64,000 nucleotides of DNA from Holacanthus passer (Eukaryota > Chordata > Actinopteri > Pomacanthidae), in contig JAFREQ010000012.1 in the NCBI GenBank assembly GCA_025331565.1, forward strand, positions 13,692,501 to 13,756,500, given 5' to 3'. The notes beneath the pieces are model-generated. The model ran no database searches, was not told the origin of the DNA, and saw only the letters and a list, made by a program, of their open reading frames with translations. Shown here in pieces: positions 40,748 through 51,081 of the stretch (positions are counted from its first letter, which is position 1; each line of letters begins with the position of its first letter). A program made the translations under genes and the position numbers.

Positions 40748-43700
40748 CTGGAGGTGAGGGGGGTTGCACTGATTATTGCTTTGCCTGTTTTCAAATTTTA
40801 ATTTATGTAAGTTTATTCAAGCCATATTTCTCAAGCACTGAAATTCAAAGATGTTAGTTTAAAAAAAAACAGACAGATAATCAAAAGGGGAAATGCCTAA
40901 AATAATTGTCATTTTCAGTATTTGAAAATCGATGTGAAAACAAAGCAGAACAAAATGTGACTATTCTTGCCCCGCGGCCTTGTTTTATTGGTCAGCTCAG
41001 GCTGAGAGAAGTGGCAGGCGCAGTCTCAGTTGACCGACAGCGACTCCCAGAGAAAAGCTCAGCAGGCTGTTGGCTGACTCACCAATTACCAGAAATTAAT
41101 TTTTAAATGTCAGTTAGCTCATACTTCTCTGTCTTTGATATGCTGATGTGATTTCTAAAAAAATTATGTTCTTTGACGAACTTTGTTGTCAAGGAGTGAT
41201 TCATGGGTTACAAATCAGTGAGTCACTTCATAACCTGTTGTGGCCACTGCTATGACCTTCGGTGAGTTTTTCGGACCCGAGTGACACATTCTTAACACCA
41301 AACAAACAACAATAAACAAAATGCAAATTAAATCAGAGGTCCATATTAGTGCAAAACAATTGTCAGAAAAAAATGTAATAATTGATTTTCAATAATTAAA
41401 AATGATGAGATATTTTTTACTTTAATTTTTTTCTGAGTCGTGTTAAGGTTGATTAAACAGTTTTTAATTTCTGCCAGACTTGTGAGTGAATAAAGTGAAT
41501 ATATGAGGAAAATAATTAGGGCATTTTCCCAATTTTAATTCATCAGCTCGCCTCCTGCATTTACAGCCTAACTCACCTGCTCGAAGTGCATCAGTGCAAT
41601 AAGTGAAAACATATTTCTTTACTCTGAAAAATTAACATAATCCTGCATCCAGTTTAAACTGTCAGTGTGGTTCTCATTGACAAAGACCTGACACAGTGAC
41701 ATCTGTCTGTATTCCAGCAGCAGCAGGTGTTGAGCTCATATGAGCTCATATTTAGCATTTTAAGTTATTTGTTATTTTTGTGTTGGAAAAAACTTGATAA
41801 AACAGCCTAATAATGGCAGCGGCACAGACCATGATGCAATGTCACAGCCTTGATACTCAGCCTGCTGCTGCTGTGATGTCTCAGTCTTTTTTTAAGCTTC
41901 TTACTTTATTGTTAGATTTTCTTCTTCAGTTCCTTGCTGGATTCTTAAATTCTCCATCCACTTATTTATTTGTTCTTCTTTTAGTTCAGCTTCTTGTCTC
42001 AGTCTCAAATTTTGACACAAGCCTATTTCTCCATCCTCATCCTCAGACGTGCTAAAGCTGCTGAGCAGGGCAGCCGACGCTTTGACGCTCAGTTTTAAAT
42101 GGAAAATATTTGTTTGCAATCAAAATTGGCACCCCTCAGCGCTGCTTGGTTTTTGAAATCCTTAGTTAGTAGATGTGATGACTCCAGTTCCCAGACACCC
42201 CCCTTGGCGCTGAGGTTGTGTCCTGAATCAGGAAGTGGGGTGAAAGATGGTGGTGGGGTGTTGGTGGGGGGGTTTGGGATGGTTGAAGCGGAGTTTCATC
42301 TCAGCCAAAATACCCAGAGGAGAATAACAGAAACAGTCCAGACTGAGCACAGACACTGTTGTTCCTTGTTCCTTTATATTGCATCATTTATTCATGACAC
42401 AGGATTATACAGCAGTAAATTTGCTCTGTTTAAGATACAGTGCGTATGGTGTAGCTGTCTGGTCTCACTGTGTCAAAGATAAACCCTGAGCTTTGCTGTA
42501 AGATTAGCATACGCTGTAACAGCCTAATGATAGACATAGTAATTTAACCTTGTACTTGGAAACATGCTTCTACTGTAAATTAAGTTTTTATCTCATATAC
42601 AAAGATGAACAAGGAGCTGCTTTTAAGAGATGCTGCCCCTTATTCTAAAACACCTTTAGACAAATTCACTAAAATTGTAAAAGCATCCATGACATGTAAC
42701 TGTGCTCTGTGTCAAGCAGAATTAGTTGTGTGTTTGCGTGTGCAGCAGTGTGTCATAAAACAGAGCAAGGTTTTAAAAGATAGAGTGAAAGAGAGGGAGA
42801 AAGAGTGAGAGAGAGCAGGCTAATATTAATAGCCTCGCTGACAGTAAGTGTTGGGTTTAGCACTCTGCGTTCAACCCGGTACAAGGGGAAGTCGGGAGGG
42901 GAAGTGAGAAAAAGACACAGCATCTTGATATACTGTCCCACCACTGTATTACTGACCACATTATCCACCATGCTACTGTCTGCAGGCCATTTTGAACCAT
43001 GAATCAATACACACCTTCCCCGGGTGTCCCGCGAGCTCACAGTACAGTACAAGAGGCAGCACTTTGGGAACTTCACATTACAGCTGTTTTATGAGCTGGC
43101 CGATCATTTTATATGGTGGATTTGGCTTTGGTATTGTGTACACTGCACATACTGATGTTTCGAGCACAAGACAGTCCAGTGTAATACAAGAGAGACATAT
43201 TTTTGATTCTGCTTTGCATTGCGTTGTGTTAAAGTTTTAAATGTGTGCATTTTGAGAGGAAGATGTTATATGAAATAATGGTGGAGATTCAGTGGTTTTT
43301 CACCAGAAATTGAGCAACATTGGGCAGTTTTAGCCATATGATAATAAAACAGGAGCCACATGTAATGTTGGAATAACCACCAATTGAGCCTATTAATAGA
43401 TTAACCAGATGTTTGCATCCCCATGGTCAGTGGCAAAATTAGCTTTTTGCAGAAGTCCATTTATTTGAGGGAAATCCTGCGGTCAGTCTGTGTGTGTGTT
43501 CCCTGACCCCAGATTATAACCACTGTGGCGGCAGAGTGGAGCTTTTCTCGTTCCCTTCACTTCCCCTAAAGACACTGCATGTACCAAAGTCCACTGTCTC
43601 ACATCTGTTTCACTGAAACAAATGTGTTTCTGCTGCTGAATGTGCTTTTGAACAGGGAGCGGCTCATTTTATCTGTAAGCTCTTTCCTTTATAATGATTG

Positions 43701-44024
43701 CGCTGGATGATGGTTTGGTTATTTAAAATCTGCATCAGGTCAGTGGTGGTCAGTGGATCAGGCCTGTCATCTTTTCCATGTGCCACTGCTGCCCCCCAAT
43801 GGTGAAAACCATGCTTGACCATTGCATGTTGGCATTGCAGAAAGTCAAATAAGGGTACTTACTGAGAAAAAAGAGGATGAAGAGAGGAGAGATGGAGGGG
43901 AGAGGAGGGGGTGAAAGGGAAGAGAGAAGAAGGAGGAGGGAGACTGAGAGTTTATTTTGCAGGTGGCAGATATAATTAGTTGGGTCGTTGGGCAGATTTG
44001 CATGTTTTCACAAAAGGGAAGTAG

Positions 44025-44075
<51 letters not shown>

Positions 44076-45838
44076 TGTCAGGGAGAAAGAGAACAAGAGA
44101 GAGAAAAAAAAAGGTTTCAAATGGACACAACAAAAAGTTGTCTTACAGTTTGTGGTTTGAGACAAATAAAAAGTCTTGTCGTGAGATGATACAGTCAGGT
44201 GATTAACAAAATAAAAGAAGGATATAAAGATCCACACACACACATATTCTCTCAAAACTCTCCTCAAATTATCCTCTTTCTCATCTTTCCAACACTCTCT
44301 GCCACCAAAACGCCCCATTTCTTTTGTCATAAATACAATTAAAGACTTAAATTTCTTGCGTTGCTCCCTTTACTGCTTTGCCACAGGGACTGTCCCAATA
44401 CAGTATCAACCAGGAAGTGATGTGGTCTTATAATGAATGACACACAATGTGAGACATTTTTAGCGCTGACTTGCACCCACGTAAACACCACTTGTGTTAA
44501 ATTTAGAACAAGCAAACACCTTGGGTCAGCCTACTCTTATGTTAAACTGCTGATTGGAAAGAATGAATGAATGTGGGCTGGATTCAACTAGTGAATGATT
44601 CAGCCCCATTGTTTTGGTGTACAGTGTGTAGGCCCCAGTCTGTGACCCGAAAACACCCAGCCCTAACCTATCTAAGATCACCGCCCTGGCCATCCTCTTT
44701 CCCCTTTCGTCATCGAGATTCTGATGACCTGCTTCGTAAATGTCTAATATTCTGCTTCTGTCTGCACTTTTTTTTCTCTGACACAGATTGAAGAATCAAC
44801 CGTGCTGACTTATTTATCTGTGTATCTTCCATTTACAGATATCAGGATGTCAAAGCCGGTAGAGGTGGAGAAAGTAGGGGCTGACTCACCATTGGAGGGC
44901 ACAGGTAAGATGTGCTGCTGTTAGTGGCAAAAGTCTATCTATTTGCATTTGTTTCAATTATAACACTTGTTTTTATGTCAGTTTAACAATTTCAGTTGAA
45001 TCTTTGAAAAATCAGTGAATGAATGAATTTCTTTCATGAATCCTCAAACTTTATGATTATTTCCAGGTTTACTTAAAAATATCATTATACAATTAATATA
45101 ATTTTCAATGTGGGTTCAGACTTTTGGACCCCACTGTAAAATGTATATAAATAGTTGTATATGCGTGATACCGATTTCTCACTCGCCTTTGCTCTAATTT
45201 CTCACTTTTTCCTTTCCCTCCTACGCAGATTCAGAACGGAATGGACCTGAATCAAATCACCAGGTACGTCTGACTCCTGTGATCATTTATCTTCCACCTC
45301 TTTCACCTACATGAGTGATGCACCAAAAAAGATAGCAGTGTCATTCAGATATTCAGACAGCTGAATATTTCCATCGTCACTTAATTTGTCAATTCATTTT
45401 CATTTAATCCTTTAGTCTGTGTGATGTCAGAAAATAGTAAAAATGCACATGACAGTTCCTCAGGAGATCTTGAAGTACTTCTTTTGTTCAATTAATAGGG
45501 CAAAATCCAAACATGTTCAGCTGAGAATTAAAAAAGGCAGTGAAAAGCTGCAAATCCTCACATTTAAGAAGTTGGAAGCAGCAACTGTTTGGCATTTTTG
45601 AACCAACACAAATGTCAAAAAAAGATCAAAATTGATCAAAATTAATTATAGTTGATAGATAGAAATAGTTGATAGAGCCACTATTTGTAAGTGCAAAGAA
45701 AATAGAAACAATTAAAGAGAATTAAGGTCATTTCTGATATGAAGTTGTGTCTTATTCTCCTCCTTTAGGCTCAGTCAATGAAAGTCAATCCCTTTCCTCT
45801 GTCGCCAACCCTAAGCAGCAGCAAGGTGAGTGTGAGAA

Positions 45839-45869
<31 letters not shown>

Positions 45870-48800
45870 ATGTTATGGAACTGCCTGTGCATGTCTGTGC
45901 AAATGTCTGGGTCTATGTTTGTGCATCTTTTGTGTTTGAACATCACACAATAGGTTTATTGATAGTATAGCTGCCTCAGTTTTGTATTCACTGCGATGCA
46001 TTCAATTACTCTTTTGTCGATGCGTGTCTTGCGTCAACTCTCCACCCAGCCTTGAATTTAAACAAATTCACTGAGAGTATGATGGCAATGCCCCTTCACA
46101 AAGCACATTCAGAACTGGAATTAATCTATAATGCTACAACTCACCAAAAGGTGAAATCATCCTAATTTGCATACCGCAGGAGATATGCAAATCAGTGCGC
46201 TGGAAGAGTCCCCACTTGCCAGTTCAAACATGCCTGATCCTGGGAGAAAAGATCATCCCTTTGTGCAAGAAAAAGAGAGACTAGTGGACTCTCATTCCCT
46301 GAGACAGACTGGAGACACATTTCTGATCAGCTTGTTAGTGACTGATTATGAGCATTATCTGAAATTGCATATAAATGATTTTAATAATCAATGCTGCCTA
46401 TCATGATCTTAAATAGTCAGGTAAGCATATATACTGGCCTTTTAGACCAGTTGTAAGTTCTGGGTATGGTGGTTCCTTGTCTTACCTTTTTGATATTTGC
46501 TCTCTTTTTCTATCATTGTCTTTTCAGTGCATGCATGCTTTTTGCAGGATTCTTGTTTTTAATATATATATTGTCTCTTTGATTAATGTTCCACTACATT
46601 TGCCCCACAGAATAAGATGGAGGAGTGTGGTGAGATGTCCCCGGCCCTTCCTCTCTCTCACGGCCCGACCCCCTCGCAGACGGCCCTGCAACATACACAG
46701 CTCATGCTGACCGGCTCCCAACTAGCAGGGGTAAGATGGACGTACAACTTGTGCACACAGACACACACTTTGCTTTGCTTTTACCCTGCTTGCTTCTCTT
46801 GTGCTGCTTTTTGAACACTTTGTTTCCTTCTCTGTCTCCCTCTGTCCATTTCCGTCTTCTCTACTTTATCTCGATTTTCTCCTCTCCTCTCGTCTCCTCT
46901 CCTCTCCTCCTCCTTTCTCTTCGCCAGTTGACAGCTCTGTTGCCTGCACAGCAGCAGTTGTTGCTGCAGCAGGCTCAGGCGCAGCTCCTGGCCGCAGCTG
47001 TGCAGCAGTCCAGCGCAGCCCATGCCGCTCATGCTGCCCACGCAGCCGCCCAAGCCAATCAGCAAGCTCAGGCAGCCGCAGCAGCAAATCAGCAAGCCCA
47101 GCAGCAGCAGCAGCAGCAGCAGCAGACGGGACAAACAGGGCAGCAGGCCCAGTCGCAGTCCCAGGGACAGGGACAGAGCACACAGGAACAGACAGCCCAA
47201 AGTGTCCCTGTCCCACCTCCTCCACCCCAGCTCACCCTCTCCCAGCCAATCCAGCTCACCGCCCAGGTACCGACTGCCGATCAAAGCCACTTCCTGATTA
47301 GCGGCTTGATTGAGGAACCAGTCATGGAACAATTCATCTTCCATGTGTACTCTATATTTCATGATTCACAATTTCCACCTTGCATGAATGCACACATTTT
47401 CCATTTTCTCTTTCTATTCTATACAGTTACAAAGTTTTTCCTCCCACTTCTATGTTATCTGTACATCCAAATCTTCCCCTCTCCTCAGCTGAAGATACAT
47501 GTACACAATGTAGTAACATGTTTTTTTGCCTGACTAAGCCCTCTATCTATCCTTATATATTTATAAATTCCTATTCTCTCTCTGATCTGTCCATTCTCTC
47601 CTGATTGAACAGGACATCCAGCAGTTGCTGCAGCTTCAGCAGTTGGTGCTGGTGCCTGGCCATCCGCTCCCATCTCCTGCCCAGTTCCTCCTCCCACAGG
47701 CACAGCAGGGCCAGCAAGGTGGGCAGGCCTCTTACTGGAATAGTTTTTTTTGTGTTTTTGGCAGAAATAATTTGGCAACGTTAAGATAAAGACTGCTTTT
47801 TTGTTATAATTATAGTTGATAATGTGCTTTTTTTTTTTTTCAGGACTCCTATCGACACCAAATCTTATTCCGCTACCTCAGCAAAACCAAGGGAGCCTGC
47901 TGTCCGCTCCAACTAGACTGGGACTCCAAGCACAGGTATGAGGAAACTTTCAAGCTTTAGTCAGTGGAAAAGATACACCCTTCTCTGCACCAGCTACAAA
48001 CAGACACTTCTGTCTCTCTTTCCTTCTCGTTTTCACTTTCGTTCCTCTGACGTCGCGACTCCTACAGCGAGATAAGAGTGTGGAGGTGAGCGGTGGTGGA
48101 GGCATGACCACAGTGCCCTCAGTGACCTCTCACCCCGAGGAGCCCAGCGACCTGGAGGAGCTGGAACAGTTTGCCCGCACTTTCAAACAGAGACGCATCA
48201 AACTGGGCTTCACACAGGTGGGGAGACACATCGACTGTGTATGAGTGAATGTGCAGGTTACATTAACATCAAATGTTTTGTGTTTGAACTTGTCTAAAAC
48301 TGTGCTTCCTACTTTTATCGCTCCATCAGGGAGATGTTGGCTTGGCCATGGGGAAGCTGTATGGCAATGACTTCAGTCAGACCACAATCTCCCGCTTTGA
48401 AGCCCTCAACCTGAGCTTTAAGAACATGTGCAAGCTGAAGCCGCTGCTGGAGAAGTGGCTCAATGATGCAGGTGAGCTCCCATCAAAGTAACAGCAGTTT
48501 ACATTTAGACTATATGTTTGTAGCATGTGCATGTGTGACGGTGATATTGAGACTTGTGTATGTTTGTTTTCCTTCATCAGAGACTATGTCCATAGACAGC
48601 ACCCTGCCCAGCCCCAGCTCCCTGTCCTCACCCTCTCTGGGCTTCGACGGGGTTCCTGGACGCCGCAGAAAGAAGAGAACTAGCATCGAGACGAATGTAC
48701 GTGTGGCCCTGGAACGCTCATTCATGACGGTAAGATAATCATTATTTCACTATGAAGCAGAAATTTCTAGAAATTTGAAAAAGCCAGTTAAAGATTATTA

Positions 48801-51033
48801 TTCACTCTCAATTAGTTTATATGCTTTTCTTGGATTGATTTTTGCCAGGCCCAAGTACTAAGCAACATTGTGACTGAAGTTGATTAATTTAATAACAACC
48901 TGCATGATTATTTTTTTATAGGGTTTGTTTTACTATATGTAAATCAAGACCTCACAATATTATAGTAATTGTGTAACAGAAAATCCTGAAATGACCGCAG
49001 GAGCATCATCTAAATACTGCACAGTCATTTGTTCAGTCATTATTTTTCGGCAGAACTCTCAGATTCTGCTCTTTGTGTTCATACAAATGATTCATGTCTT
49101 TTGCGTCGTGTGTCTGAAATGATCTGAACTCCTTTCTCCCTTCTCTCCTGCAGAACCAGAAGCCTACCTCAGAAGAGATCCTGCTGATCGCCGAGCAGCT
49201 CAACATGGAGAAGGAGGTGATCCGGGTCTGGTTCTGCAACCGCCGGCAGAAAGAGAAACGCATCAATCCCACCAGTGCCACCCCTCCCCTGCCTAGCCAG
49301 CCCCCCTCTGCCCCACCAACGCACAAGCCGCCCTGCTACAGCCCTCACATGGTAAATATCCAACCTCTATGTTGCTGTTATACTGTTTTAATGTGTGTCT
49401 GTAGCTTCAGAAACCTGAATCTGTCTCTCTTTCTCTGCCAGATGTCCAGCCAGCTGTCGCAGGCCGTGACCAGTCTCAGCAGCACAACAGTGACCACCAT
49501 GTCCTCCGTCTGCCCCCTGACTTCCAGCCTCACCTCCACCCACCCCTCCCTCAGCTCCGCACCCTCCCCGGTGACTCCTCCTCCTCCTCCCCGCAGTACG
49601 GCCAGCCCAGCCGCTCCCAGTCACAGCGCACTCAACCTTAACACAGGGTAAGAAAACATGAGACACTCGCAATGCACCACCTGGGATTCCCCCGTCAGTT
49701 ACTTTACAGTGGCTACAGTCATCACTCATTTTGTGGAAAAAAAAAAAATTTAATTACCTAAAGGGATATCTGGCTTTTAAGATAGTTTTATCATTTTAGT
49801 TTAAAATATCTGTGTCTAACTGAACGAGTCCAACATGATCCATAACTTATCTATTGAACATTCACAGCCTGTCATTATCCCCATATTTAAACAATTATTG
49901 TCTGTCTCTGCGTTGGCTGGCTTTTCACGCTGCCCTCAAGTGTGGCCGTTCAGAACAACTATAAACACATTAGCCTCTCACCTTGATTGGACAACATATC
50001 ATACAAACGGGTTCTTTTCAAGCAAACGTGGCCCTGAGGTTTCTGCCTCCACCTTCCGGTGAATCTAATTTTGTTTGTGGTTTGAAATAAAAAAAAAATT
50101 AAGAGCAACATCTATCTACCAATGTCCTCGCTAGTCTGGATAATGGACAGAACACACTATGTTCAGTTTTTATTGAAACAGCTTTCTACTGAAGAAATAG
50201 TCCCTATTAAAACTGTTAACAATCTGTGCTAGAAATTATCCAGAGCTGTTAAGACTAAATGTGTTGCTGCTGATAATTTTTTTTTTTATCTCCAATACAT
50301 TCAATAATACATACATACAACAATCTCAGTGATGCAAAACCTAAATAATTTGAATCATGAATATTACGACCACTGTTTCTACTATATAAATTTAGACAAA
50401 CATTCAAACATGTATAACCACACATTTCCATAAACATTCTCACCATGAATACTGCACTGCACCATGCTCGGTTCACCTGCAGTTTGTAGTTAAATGGTTG
50501 ACACACACACACACACACATATACACAAAGTGATTGTTTGTGCTGACACACACACACTGATATTCCAACACACCGCTGGGCTCCACTGCTTCACCTGTGC
50601 AGCAGTGCTTTATAACCCTGTGTGTGTTTGTGTGTGTGGTTCTTGTGTTCACAGCTTATGGCGTGTGGGTAAAAAGAACGGTGACGTGTCTAACTACATC
50701 ACCGATTTTGCTGCAAACTTGAGGTGAATACGACTGAGACGCACATGCCGACAGCGCAGAATGCTGTTCTCTTGTATTGAATTACTTCTGTCCTTGAACA
50801 TAAATGCATAGTTAATGAAAGTTTTGTAACATTTTCCAAGATTTCGTGTTTCTTTCTGCATTTCTGACCTTTTGTTTACACCTGTACAGGCAACTGTCAG
50901 CAAACTTAACTGCTCTTTTTACGTGCAAGGCTGAATTTGCCCTCCGCTTGTCCTTGCTGCTAAACCTGCTTTTCTTCTCACCTTTTCTCCTCTGCCTGTC
51001 TGTGTTTGTATATATGCTTGCACATGTATGGTG

Positions 51034-51081
<48 letters not shown>

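Larger units (their letters stand above)
39985..44838 (+). other. pou2f2: Intron between exon 1b and exon 2
   Basis: 4.85 kb with no supported exon. Contains (TG)n tracts at 40074-40152, 40389-40411, 40696-40742 and 44029-44073, a GGAT tract at 40270-40326, an AT-rich middle (about 40780-41680), perfect octamers at 41321 and 43996, a short tandem TGAGCTCATA duplication near 41732-41751, and a charged minus-strand frame at 41901-42119 of uncertain meaning. Confidence 0.6.

Noticed and set aside
46781..47362. A 193-aa minus-strand ORF rich in Leu
   Set aside because: It is the antisense of the CAG-rich exon 6; CAG repeats read backwards give poly-Leu or poly-Cys. No independent support.
46736..47533. 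A 265-aa continuous plus-strand ORF
   Set aside because: It runs from intron 5 through exon 6 into intron 6. Only the middle (46928-47266) has coding character and splice boundaries. The flanking parts are intron translation.
48068..49351. Assignment of the gene to pou2f1 (Oct-1)
   Set aside because: The POU domains alone cannot decide and exon 6 is Oct-1-like. The N-terminus (IRMSKP, ERNGP), DIQQLLQLQQLVLVPGH and the linker SPSLGFDGVPG follow Oct-2.
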